This document shows, piece by piece, positions 24,598 through 32,223 of a stretch of DNA of 33,506 nucleotides (position 1 is the first letter of the stretch; every line of letters starts with the position of its first letter). Source of the DNA: UMGS75 sp051872775 (GTDB taxonomy: Bacteria; Bacillota_I; Bacilli_A; ML615J-28; CAG-313). The DNA lies in contig JBJEEE010000065.1 of the NCBI GenBank assembly GCA_051872775.1, positions 1-33,506 on the forward strand, given 5' to 3'. The position numbers and the translations under genes were made by a program. Under the pieces are notes generated by a model. It worked only from the letters and a program-made list of their open reading frames with translations, had not been told where the DNA came from and did no database searches.

Positions 24598-25228
24598 TGA
24601 TAACTATCAATATGAAAAGAAACTCTACGAAGAAGGATATGAATATATTGCGGGGATCGATGAAGTAGGGCGTGGCCCTTTAGCAGGTCCTGTTGTTGCC
24701 TGTGCAGTTATAATGCCAAAAGGATGCTACATTGAAGGGGTAACTGATTCAAAAAAATTATCCCATAAAAAAAGGCAACAATTAAAAGCAGAAATAATGG
24801 AAAAAGCCCTAGCTATCGGCATCAGTTTTATTGATGAAAAAATAATTGATGAAATAAATATATATGAAGCCACCAAAAAAGCAATGCAAGAAGCTTTATC
24901 TAAACTAAGCATTAAACCTGATTATGTTTTGATTGACGCAATGCCACTAGAGTTAGAGATTCCTCATCAAGCTATCATCAAAGGGGATGAACTAAGTTTT
25001 ATGATTGGATGTGCAAGCATTATTGCGAAAGAAGCAAGAGATGATTTTATGATTGAACTAGATCAAAAGTATCCTCAATATGGATTTAAACAAAATAAGG
25101 GATACCCTACTAAAATGCATCGTGAAGCTTTAAAAAAATATGGTATATCAATTGTTCATCGTAAAACTTATGGTCCAGTTAAATCCGTAATTAATCAAGA
25201 ACATTATGAACAAGAAAAACTATTTTAA
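24581..25228 (+). CDS. rnhB: Ribonuclease HII
   Basis: RNase HII cleaves RNA in RNA-DNA hybrids and removes misincorporated ribonucleotides. The 215-residue protein has GIDEVGRGPLAGPVVACAVI (catalytic D27, E28), DSKKLS, VLIDAMPL (D119) and CASIIAKEARDDFM (D154), the full four-carboxylate set. The C-terminus has GFKQNKGYPTKMHREALKKY. It overlaps rbgA by 17 bp; two adjacent ATG codons (24581, 24584) are possible starts and no strong SD is seen, so translation is probably coupled. Confidence 0.95.
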   Translation: MMKKINDNYQYEKKLYEEGYEYIAGIDEVGRGPLAGPVVACAVIMPKGCYIEGVTDSKKLSHKKRQQLKAEIMEKALAIGISFIDEKIIDEINIYEATKKAMQEALSKLSIKPDYVLIDAMPLELEIPHQAIIKGDELSFMIGCASIIAKEARDDFMIELDQKYPQYGFKQNKGYPTKMHREALKKYGISIVHRKTYGPVKSVINQEHYEQEKLF

Positions 25229-25274
25229 TTGTCTAATTTGAATATTCTATAAAGAGTTTAATAAATTTAATATC

Positions 25275-25306
25275 AAAGGTGTTAAGTATTATATTTAGCA
25301 CCTTTT
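25275..25306 (+). terminator. Probable terminator after rnhB
   Basis: AAAGGTGTTAA (25275-25285) pairs with TTAGCACCTTT (25295-25305), one G-T pair and a 9-nt loop. The T tract is short. The remaining gap before topA contains no gene. Confidence 0.45.
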
Positions 25307-25427
25307 AAATTGCAAATGAGATAAAATGATGAATTGATTTAATAAACAAGGAAAAGATATAATATATAGTAATATTTTGATAATGTAATTAATATTTATT
25401 TTATATAAAAGAATTATTTCTTTTTTT

Positions 25428-25456
25428 TTGACAAGTGAAAATCTTAATGATATAAT
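25428..25456 (+). promoter_or_regulatory. Perfect-consensus promoter of topA
   Basis: TTGACA (25428-25433), exactly 17 bp, TATAAT (25451-25456) with extended TGA (25448-25450). It is the only promoter seen here with both hexamers exact. The ATG is 23 bp downstream. Confidence 0.85.
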
Positions 25457-25479
25457 TTTTGTGAATTTGAGGTGTTAAC

Positions 25480-27591
25480 ATGAAATTGCTAATAGTAGAA
25501 TCTCCTGCAAAATGTAAGACTATTGCCGGATATTTAGGTAGTGATTATAAAGTAGATTCAAGCGTTGGTCATATTCGTGACTTAAAGATTAAAGGAAAAG
25601 GTGGATTTGGTGTTGATATTGAAAATAATTTCCAACCCGAGTATTCACTTTTGCAAGATAAAATGGATGTGGTTAGGGGAATAAAAAAGGATGCAGAAGA
25701 GGCTGACCATGTATATCTAGCGACCGACCCTGACCGCGAAGGTGAAGCCATAAGTTGGCATTTAAGTGAAGTCCTTGATTTACCAGAAGAAAAAGTATCA
25801 AGAATTGTATTTAATGAAATCACTAAAACCGCTGTTCTTGCCGCAATCTCTAACGATCGAAAAATTGATATGGATTTAGTACATTCCCAAGAATCACGGC
25901 GTATCCTAGATCGTATTATTGGATTTCGTTTATCTGGTTTGTTACAACAAAAAATTGGATCAAAGTCGGCAGGTCGTGTTCAATCGGTTGCCCTTAAATT
26001 AATTGTAGATCGTGAAAAAGAGATTGAAGCCTTTGATAAGACTGAGTATTGGGATATATATGCTAATTTAGAAAAACAACTTGGTAATGTAACCTATAAT
26101 TTACATGCAAAATTTGTGGGAACAAAAGATGCTAAAATAGAACTACATAATGAAGAAGAAGCCCAAAAAGTTGTAAATGCCTTAGATGAAAACGGATATG
26201 TTGTAAGTAATATTACTAAAAAAGTTCATCCACGTATTTCTAAACCACCATTTATTACCTCTACCCTTCAACAAGATGCGGGAGTTAAGTTTAACTATAA
26301 TGCCAAACGTGTAATGAGTATTGCCCAAAAACTTTATGAGGGAATTGAACTCGGCAAAGAACGTGTAGGTTTAATCACATATATGCGTACTGACTCTATT
26401 CGTTTATCAGATGAATTTGTTAAGAGTGCCAAAGAATACATTACTAATAAATATGGTTCAAAGTATTATAAAGGAATTAAAAAAGCAACTACAAAAGGTA
26501 AAAATGTACAAGATGCCCATGAAGCAATTCGACCAACCAATTTAGAAAGAACTCCCGAAAGCATAAAGAAATATCTTGCGGCTGATGAATACAAACTATA
26601 TTCATTAATTTATAATCGTGCCATTGCGGCTTTAATGGCAGATGCAACGATTGAAAATACAGTTGTTGATATCACTAATAATGGTTATTTATTTAATCTT
26701 ACGGGTGAAAAAGTATTATTTGATGGTTTTTTGACCGTTTATGAAGAATCAAGTATTGATAATGAAGAAAAAATTGAAAAATTACCAGATTTAGAAATTG
26801 ATGAAACTCTAAAACTAATTAGCATTGATACGGAACAAAAGTTTACAGCTCCTCCATATCGATATACAGAAGCTAGATTAATCAGAAAAATGGAAGAACT
26901 AGGAATTGGACGTCCTTCAACTTATGCTTTAACAATGGAAACATTAAGAGCTCGTGGCTATGTTTCAATGGATAAACGTACCTTTGTGCCAACGCAACAA
27001 GGAAGACTTACAAGTGAACAACTAGATCTCTTCTTTAAAGATATCATAAATGTGAAGTATACAGCAGAGATGGAAACAACATTAGATAAGATTGCGGAAG
27101 GACAAGCTGTATGGTACGAAGAATTAAAGAAATTCTATGATATGTTTGCTCCGCTTATTGAAAATGCACGTGATAATATGGTAAAGATTTACCCTAAAAT
27201 GACTGATGAGATTTGTCCAGTATGTGGGTTACCACTTCTCATTAGACGTGGACCATATGGAGAGTTTACAGCTTGCTCAGGCTATCCACATTGTAAATAT
27301 ATTAAAAAGAAAGAACCAAAAGAAGTTGTATCAACCCATGTTGTATGTCCAGTATGTGGTCTTGGCGAAATTGTAGAACGTGTTAGTGCAAGAGGTAGAT
27401 CAAAAGGAACAAAGTTTTATGCATGTAGCCGTTTCCCTGAATGTAAAGCAACCTATTCGGGAATTCCCCTAGAAGAAAAATGTGAAGTATGTGGTAGTCC
27501 AATGATCGATGATAATGGTGTTATTCGTTGCGGTAATGAACACTGCAAAACAAATGAAGCTCTAAATAAATTAAAATTCAAACGTAAATAA
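25480..27591 (+). CDS. topA: DNA topoisomerase I
   Basis: Type IA topoisomerase that relaxes negative supercoils. The 703-residue protein opens with the TOPRIM domain: KLLIVESPAK (E7) and ATDPDREGEAISWH (D83, D85, E87). The active-site tyrosine is Y301 in VGLITYMRTDS. The central domain keeps AGRVQSVAL and GIGRPSTYA. The C-terminus carries three zinc-ribbon modules beginning CPVCGLPLL, CPVCGLGEI and CEVCGSPM, the usual Bacillus-type layout. It starts after GAGGTG. It is a single-gene unit here; neither dprA nor gid/trmFO, its frequent neighbours, is adjacent. Confidence 0.97.
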   Translation: MKLLIVESPAKCKTIAGYLGSDYKVDSSVGHIRDLKIKGKGGFGVDIENNFQPEYSLLQDKMDVVRGIKKDAEEADHVYLATDPDREGEAISWHLSEVLDLPEEKVSRIVFNEITKTAVLAAISNDRKIDMDLVHSQESRRILDRIIGFRLSGLLQQKIGSKSAGRVQSVALKLIVDREKEIEAFDKTEYWDIYANLEKQLGNVTYNLHAKFVGTKDAKIELHNEEEAQKVVNALDENGYVVSNITKKVHPRISKPPFITSTLQQDAGVKFNYNAKRVMSIAQKLYEGIELGKERVGLITYMRTDSIRLSDEFVKSAKEYITNKYGSKYYKGIKKATTKGKNVQDAHEAIRPTNLERTPESIKKYLAADEYKLYSLIYNRAIAALMADATIENTVVDITNNGYLFNLTGEKVLFDGFLTVYEESSIDNEEKIEKLPDLEIDETLKLISIDTEQKFTAPPYRYTEARLIRKMEELGIGRPSTYALTMETLRARGYVSMDKRTFVPTQQGRLTSEQLDLFFKDIINVKYTAEMETTLDKIAEGQAVWYEELKKFYDMFAPLIENARDNMVKIYPKMTDEICPVCGLPLLIRRGPYGEFTACSGYPHCKYIKKKEPKEVVSTHVVCPVCGLGEIVERVSARGRSKGTKFYACSRFPECKATYSGIPLEEKCEVCGSPMIDDNGVIRCGNEHCKTNEALNKLKFKRK

Positions 27592-27618
27592 AAATATGTC
27601 GAAAAAAAATAAAAATAC

Positions 27619-27647
27619 TTGCATTTTTGTTTTTAATATGCTATAAT
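27619..27647 (+). promoter_or_regulatory. Promoter of the candidate small RNA
   Basis: TTGCAT (27619-27624), 17-bp spacer, TATAAT (27642-27647) with extended TGC (27639-27641). Transcription should start near 27653. Confidence 0.75.
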
Positions 27648-27652
27648 ATGGA

Positions 27653-27749
27653 TGCAACGTTGAGATACGTTGCGCATATCCCCTACAAATTGTGGTTATC
27701 CACAATCCCTTCCTATCAGGTGGTATCCCCCCACCTGATTTTTATTTTG
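27653..27749 (+). ncRNA. Candidate structured small RNA, three hairpins, C-rich loops
   Basis: An apparent stand-alone RNA gene of about 90-95 nt between topA and ftsY. Hairpin 1: GCAACGT (27654-27660) with ACGTTGC (27667-27673). Hairpin 2: ATTGTGG (27689-27695) with CCACAAT (27700-27706), loop TTAT. Hairpin 3: ATCAGGTGG (27715-27723) with CCACCTGAT (27731-27739), then a T-rich tract, an intrinsic terminator. Single-stranded stretches carry ATCCCC (27678-27683), ATCCCTTCCT (27705-27714) and the loop TATCCCC (27724-27730). Such exposed C-rich motifs are known to pair with Shine-Dalgarno sequences in Firmicute sRNAs. It lacks the conserved SRP RNA core, and no reading frame with a start is evident. 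An ftsY attenuator is the alternative, though ftsY has its own promoter downstream. Confidence 0.65.
27715..27749 (+). terminator. Terminator of the candidate small RNA
   Basis: Nine-base-pair perfect stem with a 7-nt loop, followed by T5-A-T4. Confidence 0.85.
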
Positions 27750-27763
27750 TACATTTAATTCTC

Positions 27764-27792
27764 TTGAAAAAAATATAATAATATAGTATAAT
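27764..27792 (+). promoter_or_regulatory. Promoter of ftsY-ylxM-ffh
   Basis: TTGAAA (27764-27769), 17-bp spacer, TATAAT (27787-27792). It lies after the small-RNA terminator, so ftsY does not depend on read-through. Confidence 0.65.
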
Positions 27793-27816
27793 AAAAAAAT
27801 GAAAAGAGGTATAAGT

Positions 27817-28800
27817 ATGGGCCTATTTGATATATTTAAAAAGAAACCAAAAAATGAAAAAAGTAATAAATATAATCTTGGAATGAAAAAAACCCGTAAA
27901 GGTTTATTGGGTAAACTTAAAGCTGTTCTTTCTGGTTATGATGAAATAACAGAAGATTTATTCGATGATTTAACCGATGTTTTTATTATGGCTGATATTG
28001 GAGTAGAAACTACGCTTGATTTTATTGATGCCTTAAAAGAAGATGAAAGAGTAAGAAAAGTAAAGTCAGCTACAGAACTTCAGCCAATAATTGTTGATAA
28101 AATGTTTGAACTATATTTAAAGAACGAAGTAGTAAATAATAATCTAAATTTAAATCCTAATGGTTTATCGGTCTTTTTATTTGTTGGAGTAAATGGTGTA
28201 GGTAAGACTACTACGATTGCAAAGATTGCCTATCGTCTTAAAAAAGAAGGAAAAAAAGTATTACTAGCGGCGGGCGATACTTTTAGAGCAGGTGCTATAG
28301 ACCAACTTGAGGTTTGGGCTCAAAGAGTAGGTGTTGATATCGTAACTAAAGTAAGTGGATCAGATCCTTCAAGTGTAATCTATGATGCAACGCAAAAAGC
28401 CAAAAATGAAGGATATGACGTTTTACTATGTGACACGGCGGGACGTCTTCAAAATAAAGCTAACTTAATGAAGGAACTAGAAAAAATGCATCGAGTTATC
28501 TCCCGAGAAATAGAAGGAGCACCACAAGAAACTCTTCTTGTAATTGATGCTACAACTGGTCAAAATGGATTATCACAAGCTGAAGCCTTTCTTGAAGCAA
28601 CACAAGTAACAGGCGTAATACTAACCAAACTTGATGGCACAAGTAAAGGCGGAATTGTTCTTGCTATTCGTGATAAATATAATATTCCAATTAAGATGGT
28701 AGGACTTGGTGAAAAAATGGAAGATTTAGAATACTTTGATCTCGAAGACTATATTGGGGGATTATTCATTGCAACAGATGGAGACGAGGACAATGAATGA
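27817..28800 (+). CDS. ftsY: Signal recognition particle receptor FtsY
   Basis: FtsY is the membrane receptor for SRP-bound ribosomes and a GTPase of the SRP family. From 27817 it has 327 residues: a short basic amphipathic N-terminus (MGLFDIFKKKP), the N domain (about 25-105), P-loop GVNGVGKTTTIAK (124-136), AAGDTFRAGAIDQL, DTAGRLQNKANLMKEL and TKLDGTSKGG. The long acidic A domain of proteobacterial FtsY is missing, as usual in Firmicutes. The frame opens at an ATG at 27799, but that is where transcription from the promoter would begin; AGAGGT (27805-27810) supports 27817. It ends in TGA overlapping ylxM. Confidence 0.95.
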   Translation: MGLFDIFKKKPKNEKSNKYNLGMKKTRKGLLGKLKAVLSGYDEITEDLFDDLTDVFIMADIGVETTLDFIDALKEDERVRKVKSATELQPIIVDKMFELYLKNEVVNNNLNLNPNGLSVFLFVGVNGVGKTTTIAKIAYRLKKEGKKVLLAAGDTFRAGAIDQLEVWAQRVGVDIVTKVSGSDPSSVIYDATQKAKNEGYDVLLCDTAGRLQNKANLMKELEKMHRVISREIEGAPQETLLVIDATTGQNGLSQAEAFLEATQVTGVILTKLDGTSKGGIVLAIRDKYNIPIKMVGLGEKMEDLEYFDLEDYIGGLFIATDGDEDNE

Positions 28801-29113
28801 TCTTGAAAAAAAAGATCTATATAATATTTTATATGGATATTATCAATTACTTTTAACAGAAAAACAACGAGAAATTTTTGAACTATATTATGCTAATGAC
28901 TATTCACTTAGCGAGATTGCAGAAGAACTAAAAGTTAGTCGCAACGCTATATGGGATACGTTAAAAAATGCCATAGAAAAGTTGGAAGAATATGAAAGTA
29001 AACTTCATTTATATCAAAATGATAGAATACTTAAAAATAAATTAAATGAATTAGAAAAATATACTAATGAAGATGGTGTTAAAATCATCAATGAAATTAG
29101 AGAAATGGAGTAG
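28793..29113 (+). CDS. ylxM: YlxM-type helix-turn-helix protein, SRP-associated
   Basis: A 106-residue protein of the UPF0122 family. The core is YQLLLTEKQREIFELYY, followed by the helix-turn-helix NDYSLSEIAEELKVSRNAIW, which resembles sigma region 4. In streptococci YlxM binds SRP RNA or Ffh and stimulates the complex; elsewhere its role is less clear. The frame is open further upstream, inside ftsY. ATG at 28793 gives the usual length and overlaps the ftsY stop (8 bp). It lies 3 bp before ffh, in the standard ftsY-ylxM-ffh order. Confidence 0.92.
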   Translation: MNDLEKKDLYNILYGYYQLLLTEKQREIFELYYANDYSLSEIAEELKVSRNAIWDTLKNAIEKLEEYESKLHLYQNDRILKNKLNELEKYTNEDGVKIINEIREME

Positions 29114-29116
29114 AAA

Positions 29117-30523
29117 ATGCCGTTTGAAAGTTTATCAGAGCGCATCCAAATGTCCTTAAGAAGATTAACAGGACGTGGAAAATTGAATGAAAAAGACATT
29201 GATGATGCAATGCGTGAAATTAGAGTATCGCTACTAGAAGCCGATGTAAATTATAAAATTGTTAAACAGTTTATTAATGACGTAAAAACTTTAGCTTTAG
29301 GTGAAAGAGTACTTAAGTCATTGACACCTGGTGATCAAGTCGTTAAAATTGTTTATGAAGAATTAGTAAAATTAATGGGAGAAGAAGCAGCCCCAATAAA
29401 TCTAAAAAAGAGTGGAACAAGTGTTGTTTTAGTCGTTGGTTTACAGGGTAGTGGTAAGACAACACATGTTGGGAAACTTGCTTCATACTTAAGAAAAAAT
29501 AATAATTTAAAACCATTAATGGTTGCGGCTGATATATATCGTCCTGCCGCAATCAATCAGTTAGTTCAACTTGGGAAACAACTAAATATTGAAGTCTTTC
29601 AAATGGGAATATTAACTAAGCCCCAAGTTATTGTACAAAAAGCACTAGAATATGCAAGGCTTAATAATTTTAATTTAATATTAATCGATACAGCAGGTCG
29701 TCTTCAAATAGATGAAGCCCTAATGCAAGAACTAGTTGATATTAAAGAAATCGCTCATCCTGATGAAATTTTGTTAACTGTTGATGCAATGACAGGACAA
29801 GATGCTGTCAATGTGGCAAGTACTTTCCATGAAAAATTAGATGTCACGGGTTGTCTACTTACCAAATTAGATAGTGATACCCGTGGTGGTGCGGCTTTAT
29901 CAATAAGATATATGACAAATATTCCAATCAAGTTTATTGGAATGGGTGAAAAACTTGATCAAATTGAAGTATTCCATCCGGACCGTATGGCCAAACGTAT
30001 TTTAGGAATGGGGGATGTCTTAAGTTTCATTGAAAAAGCAACTGAAAATATTGATGAAACTGCTGCTATGAAGACTGCTGAGCGAATTCAAAAAGGTTTG
30101 TTTAATTATAATGACTTTCTTGATCAAATTAAACAAATCAAAAAAATGGGTTCCCTCAAAGGTTTATTAAGTTTAATTCCTGGTATGGGCTCGAAACTAA
30201 AAAATCTCAATATTGATGACAAACAATTCGTTTATATTGAAGCGATTATAGGGTCAATGACCAAAGAAGAACGTGCAAATCCTGAGTTAGTAAATAAGAG
30301 TCATTCTCGTAAATCACGTATATCAGTTGGATCAGGCAGAAGCTATCAAGAAATAAATAATTTAACGAAACGCTTTGAAGAAATGAAACAACAAATGCAG
30401 ACCTTAATGGGAATGGATGAAGAACAAATGGAGAAAGTCTCTAAAGGTCAAGCACCAATGCCAATGCCTAAACAAAAAGTAAAAAAAGGTAAAGGAAAAA
30501 ATAAAGGAGGCTTCCGTATCTAG
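29117..30523 (+). CDS. ffh: Signal recognition particle protein Ffh
   Basis: Ffh is the GTPase subunit of SRP; it binds signal sequences and SRP RNA. The 468-residue protein has the N domain (about 1-100), P-loop GLQGSGKTTHVGK (108-120), ADIYRPAAINQL, DTAGRLQIDEALMQEL and TKLDSDTRGGAAL, then the methionine-rich M domain (about 330-435; LIPGMGSKLK, SMTKEERANPELV, GSGRSYQEIN). In the RNA-binding segment the sequence is SHSRKSRISVGSG, a little different from the usual SRRKRIA. The basic tail is GKGKNKGGFRI. The gene's 3' end is part of its terminator stem. The SRP RNA gene is not recognised in the window. Confidence 0.97.
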   Translation: MPFESLSERIQMSLRRLTGRGKLNEKDIDDAMREIRVSLLEADVNYKIVKQFINDVKTLALGERVLKSLTPGDQVVKIVYEELVKLMGEEAAPINLKKSGTSVVLVVGLQGSGKTTHVGKLASYLRKNNNLKPLMVAADIYRPAAINQLVQLGKQLNIEVFQMGILTKPQVIVQKALEYARLNNFNLILIDTAGRLQIDEALMQELVDIKEIAHPDEILLTVDAMTGQDAVNVASTFHEKLDVTGCLLTKLDSDTRGGAALSIRYMTNIPIKFIGMGEKLDQIEVFHPDRMAKRILGMGDVLSFIEKATENIDETAAMKTAERIQKGLFNYNDFLDQIKQIKKMGSLKGLLSLIPGMGSKLKNLNIDDKQFVYIEAIIGSMTKEERANPELVNKSHSRKSRISVGSGRSYQEINNLTKRFEEMKQQMQTLMGMDEEQMEKVSKGQAPMPMPKQKVKKGKGKNKGGFRI

Positions 30524-30536
30524 AAGCCTCTTTTTT
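30507..30536. terminator. Terminator overlapping the ffh 3' end
   Basis: GAGGCTTC (30507-30514) pairs with GAAGCCTC (30523-30530), followed by six T; the ffh stop codon lies at the loop. On the minus strand the hairpin is followed by a T-rich stretch, so it may also end ruvA transcripts. Confidence 0.85.
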
Positions 30537-30549
30537 AAGGGTAAAAAAT

Positions 30550-30577
30550 TTGAATTTTATTGATTTTGTTGTATAAT
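30550..30577 (+). promoter_or_regulatory. Promoter-like element firing antisense into ruvA
   Basis: TTGAAT (30550-30555), 16-bp spacer, TATAAT (30572-30577). It lies between the ffh terminator and the 3' end of ruvA and points right, so a transcript would run antisense to ruvA towards ruvB. Whether it is used is unknown. Confidence 0.4.
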
Positions 30578-30581
30578 GTAA

Positions 30582-31154
30582 TTAAATACGTTTTAGAAGA
30601 GCAAGAGCTTTTTTTACTGCTTCACCTAAGTCTGTTTTATCATCAATACTTAGGTTTTTAAGGGCATTTTTAATCTCTTGATTACTATATCCAAGCGACT
30701 TTAAGGCAAGTGCAACATTATCAAGTTTTTCTTTAATACTTGGGTTGGTGTTATCTTGTTCAAAATTAACTTTGCCTTTTAAGTCAAGAATAATCTGTTG
30801 ACTAAGTTTAGCTCCTATACCAGGAAATGTGGAGAAATATTTGGCATTACTATCATTTAAAGCTGTGACAATTTCATTGATTGATGATGAAGCAATGATG
30901 GCAAGTGCACCTTTGGGACCTAAACCTTTGACACTAATTAGGCTAATGAACATTTGCTTCTCATCAGATGATGAGAACCCGAAAAGTTCAATAGCGTCTT
31001 CTCTAACATTTTGATATAGATAAACGGTTCTAAAACTATTTAATTCGAATTGATATGGATTGGGAACTTTAATTAAATAACCAATATTATTACATTCAAT
31101 TGTGATATGGGTTGCACAAATTTCAGTAACGGTTCCTTTGATATAACTAAACAT
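30582..31154 (-). CDS. ruvA: Holliday junction protein RuvA
   Basis: RuvA tetramers bind Holliday junctions and load the RuvB motor. The 190-residue protein has domain I (MFSYIKGTVTEICATHITIE, then VYLYQNVREDAIELFGF), helix-hairpin-helix domain II (LISVKGLGPKGALAII and FSTFPGIGAKLSQQIILDLK) and the RuvB-binding C-terminal domain III (about 142-190, ALKSLGYSNQEIKNALKNL). It starts after GAGGTG. It is transcribed away from ruvB, not in the usual ruvAB operon, and has its own promoter on the minus strand. Confidence 0.95.
   Translation of the reverse strand: MFSYIKGTVTEICATHITIECNNIGYLIKVPNPYQFELNSFRTVYLYQNVREDAIELFGFSSSDEKQMFISLISVKGLGPKGALAIIASSSINEIVTALNDSNAKYFSTFPGIGAKLSQQIILDLKGKVNFEQDNTNPSIKEKLDNVALALKSLGYSNQEIKNALKNLSIDDKTDLGEAVKKALALLKRI
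31139..31147 (+). promoter_or_regulatory. Possible extended -10 for ruvB-queA
   Basis: TGATATAAC inside the first codons of ruvA, reading right. No -35 is seen at proper spacing. It is the best plus-strand candidate close to ruvB, about 80 bp upstream. Confidence 0.3.
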
Positions 31155-31177
31155 AAAAACACCTCATTTATAAAACT

Positions 31178-31206
31178 ATTATATCATAAGAAAAGAAAAA
31201 AAGCAA
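31178..31206 (-). promoter_or_regulatory. Promoter of ruvA
   Basis: On the minus strand, TTGCTT (complement of 31201-31206), 17-bp spacer and TATAAT (complement of 31178-31183) with extended TGA. The -35 lies just upstream of the ruvB ribosome binding site on the other strand. Confidence 0.7.
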
Positions 31207-31224
31207 AAAGAAAGGGTGAATATT

Positions 31225-32223
31225 TTGGATAATATTATGGATAAAAAGACCATTGATGGTGATGAATTTGAAGTAACATTACGACCTAAGTATTTAAAAG
31301 AGTATGTCGGTCAAGATGAAATCAAGGAAATGATGGGGATCTTCATTTCTACCGCAAAAGCAAGAGGGGAAAGCTTAGACCATGTATTATTGTATGGTCC
31401 CCCAGGACTTGGAAAGACGACGCTTGCTAATATTATCGCTAATGAAATGAATACCAATTTAAAAGTAACAACAGGACCAGCCTTATCACGTCCGGGAGAT
31501 CTTGCAGCAATATTATCTTCCCTTGAACCTGGTGATATTCTATTTATTGATGAAATTCATCGTATTCCTAAAGTTATTGAGGAAGTTCTTTATTCCGCAA
31601 TGGAAGATTACGCTATCGATATCGTTATGGGTAAAGATACTAATGCAATGACGCTTCGAATTGATTTACCACCATTTACTCTAGTTGGAGCGACCACCCG
31701 TTTTGGTGATTTAACTGCTCCAATGCGTGATCGCTTTGGTATTGTTCACCAATTAAAATATTATAATACAAATGAACTTGCCACAATAATTAAAAGAACA
31801 TCCAAAATATTGAACTTTTCAATTGATGATAATGCAACAATTGAATTAGCAAAACGTTCAAGAGGTACTCCTCGTATTGCCAATCGTTTATTTAGAAGAA
31901 TTCGTGATTTTGCACAATATCAAGATTTAAATCATATTACAATTGAAGTTACGGATTATGCATTAAATAAAATGGATATCGATAAAGCTGGACTTGATAT
32001 CACCGATCGTAAATATTTAAATTGTTTAATTGAACGTTTCAATGGTGGTCCAGCTGGAATTGAGGCTCTTGCTTCAACTATTTCGGAAGAAACAGTAACA
32101 TTAGAAGATGTTAATGAACCTTTTCTTCTTCAAGAGGGTTTTATAGTTAGAACTCATCGTGGAAGAGTTGCTACCGATAAAGCATATGAACATTTAAATA
32201 TTCATCGAGGAGGCCTATTTTGA
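31225..32223 (+). CDS. ruvB: Holliday junction helicase RuvB
   Basis: RuvB is the AAA+ hexamer that drives branch migration with RuvA. Motifs: LRPKYLKEYVGQ, Walker A YGPPGLGKTTLANIIANE, Walker B DILFIDEIHRI, sensor 1 VGATTRFGDLTAPMRDRFG and arginine sensor 2 RGTPRIANRLFRR, then the winged helix ending GFIVRTHRGRVATDKAYEHL. A frame start at GTG 31216 lies inside the SD AAAGGGTG (31211-31218). TTG at 31225 is the start with proper spacing; an ATG at 31237 is another option. Its TGA stop overlaps the queA start (TTGA). Confidence 0.95.
   Translation: MDNIMDKKTIDGDEFEVTLRPKYLKEYVGQDEIKEMMGIFISTAKARGESLDHVLLYGPPGLGKTTLANIIANEMNTNLKVTTGPALSRPGDLAAILSSLEPGDILFIDEIHRIPKVIEEVLYSAMEDYAIDIVMGKDTNAMTLRIDLPPFTLVGATTRFGDLTAPMRDRFGIVHQLKYYNTNELATIIKRTSKILNFSIDDNATIELAKRSRGTPRIANRLFRRIRDFAQYQDLNHITIEVTDYALNKMDIDKAGLDITDRKYLNCLIERFNGGPAGIEALASTISEETVTLEDVNEPFLLQEGFIVRTHRGRVATDKAYEHLNIHRGGLF

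Noticed and set aside
27653..27749. SRP (4.5S/scRNA) gene next to ftsY
   Set aside because: The conserved SRP core (AGGUC, GGAAGCAGC-type loops) is absent; the hairpins are unrelated.
28736..28792. ylxM extended into ftsY
   Set aside because: The extension only mirrors ftsY coding in another frame; the family starts at MNDLEKKDLY.
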